A DNA stretch of 34,439 bases from Mycobacterium sp. 852013-50091_SCH5140682 (lineage in GTDB: Bacteria; Actinomycetota; Actinomycetes; Mycobacteriales; Mycobacteriaceae): contig NZ_LZTB01000076.1 in the NCBI RefSeq assembly GCF_001665685.1, positions 1 through 34,439 on the forward strand, written 5' to 3'. Below the pieces are notes generated by a model, which was not told the DNA's origin, made no database searches, and worked only from the letters and a program-made list of their open reading frames with translations. The translations under genes were made by a program, and so were the position numbers. Shown here piece after piece: positions 15,367-23,340 of the stretch (positions within the stretch are counted from its first letter, which is position 1; the number at the start of each line of letters is the position of its first letter).

Positions 15367-16710
15367 TCAGCGCGTCCGGTCGAGCACCTCACGCACCAGG
15401 TCCATCGACGTGTCCGGATGCAGGAACGCGAAGCGACCGACCGTCTCGCCCTCCCACTTGGTGGGCGGGATGAACGCGATCTCGTCGTCGTGCAACTTCT
15501 GCGCCCACGCGTCGTAATCCTCGCCCTGCCACCCGAGCCGACTGAACAGCACCACGCCCAGATCGGGCTCGCGGATGAGTTCGAGGTGCGACTCGCTGTT
15601 GATCAGCACCGCGGTCTGCCGGGCCAGCTCGGCGGCCACCTCGATGGCCTCGCGATAGGCCTCGATTCCGTTGACCGCCAACGAGAACCACAACGGCAAG
15701 CCGCGGGCCCGGCGGGTCAGGTGGTAGGCGTAGTCGGTCGGGTTCCACTCGCCGTCGGAGGTGTGGATGACGTCGAGGTAGGACGCGTCCTGCGTGTGGG
15801 TGGCCCGGGCCAGCTCCGGATTGCGGTACAGCAGCGCGCAGCAGTCGAACGGTGTGAACAACCACTTGTGCGGATCGAGGATGAACGAGTCGGCCTGTTC
15901 TATGCCGTCGTACTTCGAGCGCAGCGACCGCGCGAAGATGCCCGAGCCGCCGTACGCCCCGTCCACGTGGAACCACCAACCACGCTCTTTGGCCAGCGCG
16001 CCGACCCCGGCCAGATCGTCGATGATGCCCGCGTTGGTGGTGCCCGAGGTACATACCACCGCGGCGATGTTGGGCGTGTCGGCGGGCACGGCGGCGCGCA
16101 CGGTGTCGGCGGTCAGCCGGTGCTCGGGCGTGTCCACCACGAGGGCGTCCATCTCCAGCAGCTTGAGGGTGTTCACGATCGAGGAATGCGCGTCGGTGCC
16201 GACCACCACGCTGAGCCTGCCGGTGGCGCCGTGGCTCTTGGCGGTTTCGCGCGCCGTCGCGAGCGCCGACAGGTTTCCGGCCGAGCCGCCCGAGACGAAA
16301 CAGCCACCGGCCGTCGAGGGCAGACCTGCCTCGTCGGCGATCAGCCGCAACACGGTGTTCTCGGCGGCGATGGCCCCCGACGCCTCCAGCCACGAGATGC
16401 CCTGGATCGATGCGCAGGACACGAGCATGTCGAACAGGAGGCTGGCCTTGGTGGGTGCGGCGGGGATGAAGCCCAGGAAGCGCGGACTGTCCGCCGAGAT
16501 GATGCTCGGCGCGATCACGGAGCTGTACACGCCGAGCACCTCGTCGGGATGCCGCGGCGTCTCGCGGATCAGTCCGTCGAGACGACCGTAGAGCTCCTCG
16601 GCCGACAACGATCCCTTGTCCAAGGGCACCGGGTTCATCCGCAATCGGTTCTCGGCGTACGCCAGAACACTGCGAACGGTCTGTTCGGTGGTGTCGTCGA
16701 CACTATGCAT
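15367..16710 (-). CDS. PLP-dependent decarboxylase (aromatic-L-amino-acid/glutamate decarboxylase family)
   Basis: A 447-residue group II PLP decarboxylase, a second member of the family in this window and clearly diverged from the one at 9852. FVSGGSAGNLSALATARE binds the cofactor, WWFHVDGAYGGSG supplies the Asp for the PLP ring nitrogen, and FILDPHKWLFTPFDCCALL carries the Schiff-base Lys282. FLGFIPAAPTKASL near residue 80 is the substrate loop. It is most like the aromatic-amino-acid or diaminobutyrate-type decarboxylases; the substrate is unproven. The ATG at 16710 has GGAGG 11 bp upstream, and a GTG six bases earlier (16716) is a possible alternative with tighter spacing. It is the last gene of the leftward series and lies 140 bp after cinA. 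Confidence 0.92.
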   Translation of the reverse strand: MHSVDDTTEQTVRSVLAYAENRLRMNPVPLDKGSLSAEELYGRLDGLIRETPRHPDEVLGVYSSVIAPSIISADSPRFLGFIPAAPTKASLLFDMLVSCASIQGISWLEASGAIAAENTVLRLIADEAGLPSTAGGCFVSGGSAGNLSALATARETAKSHGATGRLSVVVGTDAHSSIVNTLKLLEMDALVVDTPEHRLTADTVRAAVPADTPNIAAVVCTSGTTNAGIIDDLAGVGALAKERGWWFHVDGAYGGSGIFARSLRSKYDGIEQADSFILDPHKWLFTPFDCCALLYRNPELARATHTQDASYLDVIHTSDGEWNPTDYAYHLTRRARGLPLWFSLAVNGIEAYREAIEVAAELARQTAVLINSESHLELIREPDLGVVLFSRLGWQGEDYDAWAQKLHDDEIAFIPPTKWEGETVGRFAFLHPDTSMDLVREVLDRTR

Positions 16711-16850
16711 CGCCACAACTGCCTCCTCGCCGGTGCGGGCCCTGCCGGATCTGTGCGGACCCTGCACGGAGTCTGTCAGCCCGATTGACCGAAGGCGCCG
16801 TTTTCGCCGGGGCAGTTGTCCGGGCTCGCTTGGCCCGCAGGCGAGATCGG

Positions 16851-18146
16851 TTACTGTGCGCTGCCGCCCTGTAACGCCCGCCTCAACATGTGCATCGCCA
16901 CGGTGGTCGAGCGCTCCCGGACGTCGGTGCGATCACCCGGCAGCCGGACCGTTCGGGTGACGGGCTCACCGCCTGCGAGCTGCACGGCGAAGCACACCGT
17001 GCCGACCGGCTTGTCTGCACTGCCGCCGCCTGGACCGGCGATCCCGGTGATCGCCACTGCGGTGTCGGCTTCGAAGCCGGCCAGCACCCCGGTGGCCATG
17101 GCTGCGGCCACCGGTTCGGAGACGGCTCCGTGTTGGGCCAGCAATGCTTCATCGACTTGTAGCAGTTCGGTTTTGGCCTCGTTGGCGTAGGCGACCACAC
17201 CGCCTGCGACATAGGCCGACGAACCCGCTCGCTCGGTCAGCCGTGCCGCCAGCAGACCTGCGGTGCACGATTCCGCCGTCGCCACCCGGCGTCCGGCCAG
17301 CAGCGCGGCCACCTGCTCGTCGACCGTGGCGCCGTCCTCCGAGTAGAGGGTGTTGGCATGCCGGTCGCGCAGCAGCGTTACGAGTTCGGCGTACGCCTCT
17401 GCCGCCGCCGGTTCGTAGCGCGTGACGATCTCCAGTTCGCCGCGGCGCAGACACGTGGTGATCTCCAGATCGGCGAACCCGGCGATCGCCTGCTCGGCTT
17501 CGCGCAGGGTTTCGGCCAGACCGGACTCGGCGAGCCCGAACATGCGCAGCATCTCCTGGCGGTACACGGTGCGCTGCGCGATCGCCTGCTGGGCGGCCTC
17601 CGTCGCGATGGCCGTCGACCACATGGGTTGCAGTTCGCGCGGAGGACCCGGCAGCACGATCACGGTCGGCGTTCCGGGCACCACGACGCCGGGTGCGGTA
17701 CCGATCGGGTCGAGGACCTCGGCGCCGACGGGCACCAGCGCCTGCTTGCGGTTGGCTGCCCGCACGGCCTCGAAGTCGATCTCCGAGAAGGTACCGCGAC
17801 CTGCCATGAGCCGACGCAGGATTGCCGCGATCCGCTCCTCCATGTCGGTGTCCAAAACCAGTTCGCGGCCGCAGAACTCGGCGACCGTGGCCACCGTCAG
17901 GTCGTCCGCGGTGGGCCCGAGTCCACCGCTGGTGACGATCAGGTCCACCCCTTCTGCGGCCAGAAAGCGCAGCTGCGCGGCGATGTCGCGCGGGCGGTCA
18001 CCACAGATGGTGATGTGGGCGAGCTCGACACCCAGCTCGAGCAACCGGTCGGCGATCCACGGCCCGTTGCGGTCCTGAACCCGTCCGGTGAGAACTTCGG
18101 TTCCGGTCACCACGATGCCTGCGCGTGCACTCACACCGCTGCACAT
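16851..18146 (-). CDS. cinA: CinA family protein (competence/damage-inducible protein A)
   Basis: A 431-residue protein with both CinA domains. The N-terminal molybdopterin-binding-like (COG1058) domain covers residues 5 to about 170 (GIVVTGTEVLTGRVQDRNGPWI shortened here to its start GIVVTGTEV; TSGGLGPTADDLT; VLPGPPREL). The C-terminal nicotinamide-nucleotide amidase domain covers about 270-425 (ATAESCTAGLLAARLTERAG; AITGIAGPGGG; GTVCFAV). It closely resembles M. tuberculosis CinA (Rv1901). Family roles are NMN deamidation and ADP-ribose pyrophosphatase activity in pyridine-nucleotide salvage; mycobacterial CinA is also linked to tolerance of isoniazid-type drugs through NAD adduct cleavage. 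The ATG at 18146 has a GAGGGGGG stretch 7 bp upstream. The 18-bp gap from eis implies co-transcription. Confidence 0.95.
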   Translation of the reverse strand: MCSGVSARAGIVVTGTEVLTGRVQDRNGPWIADRLLELGVELAHITICGDRPRDIAAQLRFLAAEGVDLIVTSGGLGPTADDLTVATVAEFCGRELVLDTDMEERIAAILRRLMAGRGTFSEIDFEAVRAANRKQALVPVGAEVLDPIGTAPGVVVPGTPTVIVLPGPPRELQPMWSTAIATEAAQQAIAQRTVYRQEMLRMFGLAESGLAETLREAEQAIAGFADLEITTCLRRGELEIVTRYEPAAAEAYAELVTLLRDRHANTLYSEDGATVDEQVAALLAGRRVATAESCTAGLLAARLTERAGSSAYVAGGVVAYANEAKTELLQVDEALLAQHGAVSEPVAAAMATGVLAGFEADTAVAITGIAGPGGGSADKPVGTVCFAVQLAGGEPVTRTVRLPGDRTDVRERSTTVAMHMLRRALQGGSAQ

Positions 18147-18164
18147 TACGCAGCCCCCCTCGGC

Positions 18165-19373
18165 TCAGAAGCTGTAACCCAGCACAGCGGGCACGTCACT
18201 CGCGAATGCGGCGCCGAGCCGACGGATGAGGGCAGAGTCGTTACTCCGCAACCGGTTTGCCGTCGCAAACCCCTCGGCACGGTACCCGCCCAGGTACAGG
18301 CTGCCCAGCACGTCGAGATCGAGAGCGATGTCGGGCGGCGCGTCGGTGGGTGTGCACCGTGCGTGCCCGCCGCGGATCTGCAGCGCGAATCGTCCACGGT
18401 CGGCGACCTCAAGCACGACGTCCAGATCGTCCTGATAGCTGCGCGCTTCGAGAGCCGCCGGGATGTCCATGATGCGCAGCCACAGATCGTCGGTGCTGTT
18501 GGTCACCCGGACCAACCGCGGATTGGTCAGCAGCTGCGGCAGCTCGTCGTCGGGATGGGTCCACATGTTGACCTTCTCCATGAGATCCATGCCGAGCAGG
18601 GCACGCCACAGCGCCACCCGCGCGTCGGTAGTGGCGGCGGCGAACTCCCAGACGCGAATGGTCATGGGGTCATTGCCGTGCACGCGGTAGAGCACATAGC
18701 CGTCGGGATGCACGAACGCGAACAGTTCCGAGCACCCGTCGCGGGTGTTCTCCCGGTCAGCGAGCAGGTCGTCCCACAGCGCGCTCGGGCGCCGCAACCC
18801 ACCTGGTGTCTGCAGCCGCCACCGGTCGTAGATCTCGGCGAAGACGTCGCGGTGGTCGCCCGGTTTGACCAATCGCACGCCACCGGGGTCGGCGACGGAC
18901 GCGTGGAACGCCGCGAACCGGCGATCGACCGTGATCAACTGCTTGCCGGTCGCCGGGCCGTACCCGAACCGGCCGTAGATGCCGCCTTCGCTCGCGGTCA
19001 GCGCGGCGACGGGCAGACCCGCGTCGGCGATGCGCCGATGCAGCTCGGTGTACATCATCCGCAGGATCCCGCGTCTGCGGTGGGTCGGTGCCACGGCGAC
19101 GAAACTGATGCCGGCCGTGGGCAGCACCGCACCTCCGGGCACGGTGAGCGACACGTTCAGGTAGAAGCACTGTCCGACGACGACGTCGCCGTCACGCACC
19201 ACCAGCGCGCCGTCGGCGGGCACCAGGGTGCGCCAGGCGGCCATCGAATCCGGATGCCCGATCTCCCCGAAGGCAGTGCCCCCGAGCAGCGCCATCGCCG
19301 TCCAATCGGCATCGGTGCTCGAATCCAGAATCAGGTCAGCGGTCGGGGCACTCACAAAGCTCGACAGTGCCAC
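18165..19373 (-). CDS. eis: Eis aminoglycoside/peptide N-acetyltransferase
   Basis: A 402-residue protein, the same length as M. tuberculosis Eis (Rv2416c) and closely similar along its length as I recall it. The N-terminal GNAT domain has the acetyl-CoA motif VAVAPTHRRRGILRM. The general acid Tyr133 lies in GIYGRFGYGPAT (Tyr126 in Eis). The second GNAT-like region and the sterol-carrier-like C-terminal domain are present, and the protein ends in Phe402, whose free carboxylate acts as the catalytic base in Eis. The enzyme acetylates several amines of aminoglycosides and lysines of host or bacterial peptides, and forms hexamers. The start is a GTG at 19373; a GTG at 19355 is also possible. It is 40 bp downstream of the 74-residue gene and 18 bp upstream of cinA. 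Confidence 0.95.
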   Translation of the reverse strand: MALSSFVSAPTADLILDSSTDADWTAMALLGGTAFGEIGHPDSMAAWRTLVPADGALVVRDGDVVVGQCFYLNVSLTVPGGAVLPTAGISFVAVAPTHRRRGILRMMYTELHRRIADAGLPVAALTASEGGIYGRFGYGPATGKQLITVDRRFAAFHASVADPGGVRLVKPGDHRDVFAEIYDRWRLQTPGGLRRPSALWDDLLADRENTRDGCSELFAFVHPDGYVLYRVHGNDPMTIRVWEFAAATTDARVALWRALLGMDLMEKVNMWTHPDDELPQLLTNPRLVRVTNSTDDLWLRIMDIPAALEARSYQDDLDVVLEVADRGRFALQIRGGHARCTPTDAPPDIALDLDVLGSLYLGGYRAEGFATANRLRSNDSALIRRLGAAFASDVPAVLGYSF

Positions 19374-19413
19374 ATGGCCGAAGGCCGCCGCGAATGATTT
19401 TCGCGCTCAGCGG

Positions 19414-19638
19414 TCAGCGCGTGAGCCAGTTGCTCACCGTGGCCAGGTCGCGCGTGTAGGTGCCCATGATGTCGTCCTGGAATCGGCTGGCACCGCTGAT
19501 CGCGTTGGTACCCCGCCAGATCACGCGGATCCGGTCGTTGCCGCGCTGGTAGACGTCGACCCGGTCGAGGTCGCGGCGCGCCCAGCCGCTGGACTCGGCT
19601 ACCTGGGACAGATCGCGGCGCTCATCGGTTGTGGTCAT
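19414..19638 (-). CDS. Small conserved protein, unknown function (74 aa)
   Basis: A 74-residue acidic/basic soluble protein with no signal peptide or membrane segment. The core RVDVYQRGNDRIRVIWRGTN reads as two beta strands, then a helix and a Trp near the C-terminus (NWLTR). Coding character is good for its size. It starts 9 bp after the GH2 stop and ends 40 bp before eis, so all three are probably on one transcript. I recognise no characterised function; small proteins of this type are common in mycobacteria. Confidence 0.75.
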   Translation of the reverse strand: MTTTDERRDLSQVAESSGWARRDLDRVDVYQRGNDRIRVIWRGTNAISGASRFQDDIMGTYTRDLATVSNWLTR

Positions 19639-19647
19639 CAGGCGATC

Positions 19648-22440
19648 CTATCGGCGCGTGGACTGGTCGATCGGCACGGTCACCGGCGCGGAGTTGTACC
19701 CGGTGACCCGAACCCAGTTGGCCTGGGGTTCCGGTCCGCTGATGGTGGCGGTCAGGATCACCGTTTCGCCCGGGTAGACCGTGACGTAGTTGTCGGAGTA
19801 CTCGATGGGCAGGATCTCGTCACCGTCGTGGGTGTCGGTGACCTCGGCCCGGTCGAAGAACGCGATCTGCCGGGTGGGGTTGTGCAGGCGGATCGCCACC
19901 ACGGTGCGATCGGGTCCGGCAGTGCGGGAGGCGCTGACCTGCAGGGGTGCGGGCGGCATGGTGTTGAGCGGGGTCATGTCGGCCCAACTGGTCTGGGCCA
20001 GGTCGAACGCCTGGTCGTTCATCGGGTTGCCGACGTCGTCGCGCTGCTGCGACTGCCAGTAGGTGTTCTCCGTGACGGCGTCACCGGAGGCGTCGAGCAG
20101 TTCGGCACGCACGAAGAACACCCGGGAGTCGCGGACCACATGCGGCAGCGCCAGGGCCTGCACGGCGCCGCCCGACGGCACCGAGATGGTGTCGGTGGTC
20201 CGGTCGTCCCGCACGCGCCCGGCCAGGTCGTAGGTACGCACCCGCACGTGCAGGCCGTGCTGGTCGGACGGCGTCTGGTTGACGACTGTGATGTTCGCCG
20301 TGTTGTGGTCGCCGGTGGCGAAGGAGTCGAACACCACCGACAGCGGTCGCAGGCCCTTCTTGGCGCCGAAGTAGGCGCCGCCGGGCCGTAGGTAGTAGTC
20401 GAACAGGTGCCCGAAGAACGACGGCCAATGGTTGTTGAGCATCCAGTAGATCGTCATCTTGTGGTTCTCCCAGCCCAGCGCGGCGAACGCCTCGAACTGG
20501 GCCCGGGTGGACTCGTAGTGGGCCAACTGCGCCTTGCGGGCGAATTCTTCCGCGTTGGGCGACGAGCCGTACCGTCGCACCACCGCCGTGCGGATGCTCT
20601 CCAGCGAGTTGTTACTGGGATTGGCCCCGGCGTGGAAGTACCAGGTGTCGTTGATCGGCCACAGCTTGTCCGGTGGGAGGAACTTCCGCAGGCTCGCGAA
20701 CGGCGGGATGTTCTCGTTGTCCCCCTGCTCGGCGTTGGATCCTCGGGTGGCCTGATAACCGCCGCTGAACCAGTAGCTGGGTGGGCGCCAGGTGTACGGG
20801 CCCGCCATGTGGATGCCGTCCCAGTCGGGCTGCCCGTCACCGTCGCGGGCCAGTGACGACACCGTGTCGACGACGGCGTTCGGCCAGTGCAGCTCGGCCA
20901 GGATGCCGTGATAGGCGTCGAGGACCGACTGCGGCGGTTTACCGTCACTGCCGTTGGCCCAGATGAACGCTGACGGGTGACCACGCAGGGTCAGCAGCTG
21001 CGAGCGCAGGCTCTCGTTGGCGACGCGATGGTCCTCGGCGTCCCACTGCGACCACTTCTCCCACTGGTTGCAGCACATCCAGCCGTACATCAGCGGGATG
21101 CCCAGCTCGTCAGCCCGTTCGATGATGTTGTCGCCGGGGAACTTCCCCTCCAGCCGCAGCATGTTCAGGCCCATGTCGCGGACGTAGCCGAGGATGGCGT
21201 CCTCACGTTGCGGGTCGTACCGGAACAGCAGATCGGGGGTGTAAGCGGCGCCGCGGACCAGCAGGTCCTTGCCGTTGACCGTGAGGTAGAAGCTGCCACC
21301 GCGGCCCAGGTCCGGGTACTGCTCGTCGTCGTCGCGATGCTGGGTGATGGTCCGGATGCCGAACCGCGAGTCGTCGGTGTCGGTGGCCCGGCCGTACTGC
21401 CGGAACTCCAGGTGCAGGTTGTAGAGGTTGGGTTCGCCCATGGTGTACGGCCACCACAGATCCGGGTGGTGCACCGTCAGCGCGGCGTAGGAGTCCGGAT
21501 CGAATTTCACCTCACGGCGCTCCCCCGCACCGAGGGTCACGGGTTGGTCGAGGGTGATGTCCGGCTTGCCCGCCCGGCTGATCGTCGCGCGCACGACGCC
21601 GCGCAGTGTGGTCGACGACGTGTTGCGGACGTCGCTGTACACGGTGAGCCGGGCCGTATCGGTCGACGGCAGGGGCAGCTCGGTGGTCACCATCGGATCG
21701 CTGACCACACCCGTGCCGGAGAAACTCAGGTACACCGGTTTGAAGATGCCCGCGTTGCGGTCGGCGACAAAGGAATTGCCGCGCAGCGGGTTTTTGCCCG
21801 GTCCCTGGTAGCCGATCTGGTTCCAGTTGATCCAGTCCCACCAGCTGTCGGCGAGCTCGACGCCGTTGATGTCCTGCAGGGCCTGCTCGGGGGTGACCTT
21901 GACGGCCAGGGTGTTCTGACCGCCCTGGTGCAGCCACGGTGTCACGTCGAGCTCGTGGGCGGTGTACATGCCGACCACCTCGGAGCTCCCCGCGATCTGG
22001 CGGCCGTTGAGCCACACTTCGGCGCGGTAGTTGATGCCGGGCAGCTCGATGCGATAGCTCGCGCTGCCTGCCGGCGCCGTGAATGTGGTCCGGTACCACC
22101 AGTCCTGGCGGTACAGATCGTCGGGAACGTTGGCCAGGTTCTCGCCGTAGTAGAGGTTGGGGTAGGTGCCGTCATCTTCGAGCGCCTGCAGCACCGTGGC
22201 GGGCATGTGCTCCACCTGATGCCAGCGGTCCCCGCGGAATCCGGTCGTGGAGATCTCGGCTCCCCCGGCCAACACGTCCCGCGCTGAGGTCAGCTGCCAG
22301 CCTGCCGACAGCTCGATGCGGCCCGACGGTGGCTCCGGCCGGGCGAACACGGGCAGGTCGGTGACACACACCGACAGCAACAGCAGCGTGACGACGACAC
22401 CCGCGATGAGCGGACCGACGCGACGTTTCGGGCTGGAAAT
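19648..22440 (-). CDS. GH2 glycoside hydrolase, exo-beta-D-glucosaminidase (CsxA) type
   Basis: A 930-residue exported GH2 enzyme if read from an ATT at 22440. That start has GAGGAG 6 bp upstream and gives a classic membrane-targeting N-terminus (SSPKRR, then a hydrophobic run). No ATG or GTG is usable; a TTG at 22378-22380 would cut into the signal sequence. Domains in order: a jelly-roll sugar-binding domain, an Ig-like domain, a TIM barrel (about residues 390-660) and C-terminal Ig-like domains. Asp499 (GSDGKPP) and Glu571 (SNAEQGDNENIPP) are 72 residues apart, the spacing of the catalytic Asp469/Glu541 pair of Amycolatopsis CsxA. YTWRPPSYW before the Glu also matches that subfamily. It should release glucosamine from the non-reducing ends of chitosan-like oligomers; other amino-sugar glycosides are possible. 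Confidence 0.88.
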   Translation of the reverse strand: MSSPKRRVGPLIAGVVVTLLLLSVCVTDLPVFARPEPPSGRIELSAGWQLTSARDVLAGGAEISTTGFRGDRWHQVEHMPATVLQALEDDGTYPNLYYGENLANVPDDLYRQDWWYRTTFTAPAGSASYRIELPGINYRAEVWLNGRQIAGSSEVVGMYTAHELDVTPWLHQGGQNTLAVKVTPEQALQDINGVELADSWWDWINWNQIGYQGPGKNPLRGNSFVADRNAGIFKPVYLSFSGTGVVSDPMVTTELPLPSTDTARLTVYSDVRNTSSTTLRGVVRATISRAGKPDITLDQPVTLGAGERREVKFDPDSYAALTVHHPDLWWPYTMGEPNLYNLHLEFRQYGRATDTDDSRFGIRTITQHRDDDEQYPDLGRGGSFYLTVNGKDLLVRGAAYTPDLLFRYDPQREDAILGYVRDMGLNMLRLEGKFPGDNIIERADELGIPLMYGWMCCNQWEKWSQWDAEDHRVANESLRSQLLTLRGHPSAFIWANGSDGKPPQSVLDAYHGILAELHWPNAVVDTVSSLARDGDGQPDWDGIHMAGPYTWRPPSYWFSGGYQATRGSNAEQGDNENIPPFASLRKFLPPDKLWPINDTWYFHAGANPSNNSLESIRTAVVRRYGSSPNAEEFARKAQLAHYESTRAQFEAFAALGWENHKMTIYWMLNNHWPSFFGHLFDYYLRPGGAYFGAKKGLRPLSVVFDSFATGDHNTANITVVNQTPSDQHGLHVRVRTYDLAGRVRDDRTTDTISVPSGGAVQALALPHVVRDSRVFFVRAELLDASGDAVTENTYWQSQQRDDVGNPMNDQAFDLAQTSWADMTPLNTMPPAPLQVSASRTAGPDRTVVAIRLHNPTRQIAFFDRAEVTDTHDGDEILPIEYSDNYVTVYPGETVILTATISGPEPQANWVRVTGYNSAPVTVPIDQSTRR

Positions 22441-22466
22441 GGGTGGCTCCTCGGGACCGATGCGGC

Positions 22467-22517
22467 GGGCGGCCGCCCGGTCATTCTGCCGTGAAGCACG
22501 CCCGGCCGCGCGGCCGG
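22467..22517. repeat. Two GC-rich perfect palindromes between SDR and GH2 genes
   Basis: 22502-22517 is a 16-bp perfect palindrome (CCGGCCGC/GCGGCCGG) just after the SDR stop. A 14-bp one lies at 22466-22479. They could fold as hairpins that attenuate read-through from SDR into the GH2 gene; no U-tract follows. They may also be chance products of high GC. Confidence 0.35.
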
Positions 22518-22524
22518 TGCACCC

Positions 22525-23262
22525 TCAGAGCTTGTGGGGGACGTCGTTGACCAAGCCGCCGTCCATGACGAACTCGGCGCCTGTGGCGTACCGGGATTCG
22601 TCGCTGGCGAGAAACACCACGAAGCTGGAGACCTCTTCGGGTTGCCCAGGCCTGCCCAGCGGGATCGTGAGCATGTCCTCGGGAAAGTGCTCGGTCATCG
22701 GGGTCCGGATGAAGCCGGGGTGAATCGAGTTCACCCGGATCTGCTTGGCGCCCAGTTCCAGCGCGGCCGATTTCGTCAGGCCACGCACGGCCCATTTCGA
22801 CGCGACGTACGGGTGCACCATGGCGGCGCCGCGCAGCCCCTCGATCGACGACACGTTGATGATCGACCCGCCGCCCGCGGCTTTCATGGCCTTGACGCAG
22901 GCCTGCATGCCCAAGAAGGTCCCGGTGAGGTTGACGTCGATGACCTTCTGCCACTGGGCCATGTCGAACTTGCCGATCTGGCCGAGCGCGACGATACCGG
23001 CGTTGTTGACCAGCACGTTGAGCACGCCGAACTCGTCGGTCGCGGTCGTGACGGCAGCCGCCCACTGATCGGCGTCGGTGACATCGAGATGGACATAGCG
23101 CACCGCGTCGCCCAGTTCGGCCGCCAGGGCCTTGCCTTCGTCATCGAGGATGTCCCCGATCACGACCTTGGCGCCCTCGGCCACGAGTGCGCGGGCGTGC
23201 TCGGCGCCCATACCGCGCGCGCCGCCACTGATCAGTGCCACTTTTCCGTCAACCCGTCCCAT
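22525..23262 (-). CDS. Short-chain dehydrogenase, 3-alpha/20-beta-hydroxysteroid dehydrogenase type
   Basis: A 245-residue classical SDR. The cofactor motif is GGARGMG (residues 13-19); Asp37 in GDILDDEG suggests NAD(H) preference. NNAG is at 87-90, and the catalytic Ser139, Tyr152 and Lys156 lie in VSSIEG and YVASK. The closest protein I recall is M. tuberculosis FabG3 (Rv2002), an NADH-dependent 20-beta-hydroxysteroid dehydrogenase, with shared blocks such as VHLDVTDADQW and the SIHPG segment. The likely reaction is reversible oxidation of a steroid or acyl hydroxyl group. It is divergent from the DapB-like gene, and the 78-bp gap holds a KstR-type palindrome 33 bp from its start, supporting a steroid-linked role. 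The GH2 gene follows after 84 bp. Confidence 0.92.
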   Translation of the reverse strand: MGRVDGKVALISGGARGMGAEHARALVAEGAKVVIGDILDDEGKALAAELGDAVRYVHLDVTDADQWAAAVTTATDEFGVLNVLVNNAGIVALGQIGKFDMAQWQKVIDVNLTGTFLGMQACVKAMKAAGGGSIINVSSIEGLRGAAMVHPYVASKWAVRGLTKSAALELGAKQIRVNSIHPGFIRTPMTEHFPEDMLTIPLGRPGQPEEVSSFVVFLASDESRYATGAEFVMDGGLVNDVPHKL

Positions 23263-23294
23263 GACGGCTGAGGCTACCGCCTGAGAGGCCAAAT

Positions 23295-23308
23295 TAGAAC
23301 CTGTTCCA
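23295..23308. promoter_or_regulatory. KstR-type operator (exact motif match), site 1
   Basis: TAGAACCTGTTCCA fits TNNAACNNGTTNNA at all eight fixed positions. It is the core of a wider imperfect palindrome (23291-23312, 9 of 11 base pairs). It is shared by the divergent SDR and DapB-like promoters. KstR is the TetR-family repressor of cholesterol catabolism, relieved by steroid acyl-CoA intermediates. Confidence 0.65.
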
Positions 23309-23340
23309 ATTTCTGCGTCGAGTCGGCATACTTCGACCCC

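Noticed and set aside
17358..19397. 679-codon rightward open frame across cinA and eis
   Set aside because: It is antisense to two unmistakable genes; high GC at third positions suppresses stop codons on the opposite strand.
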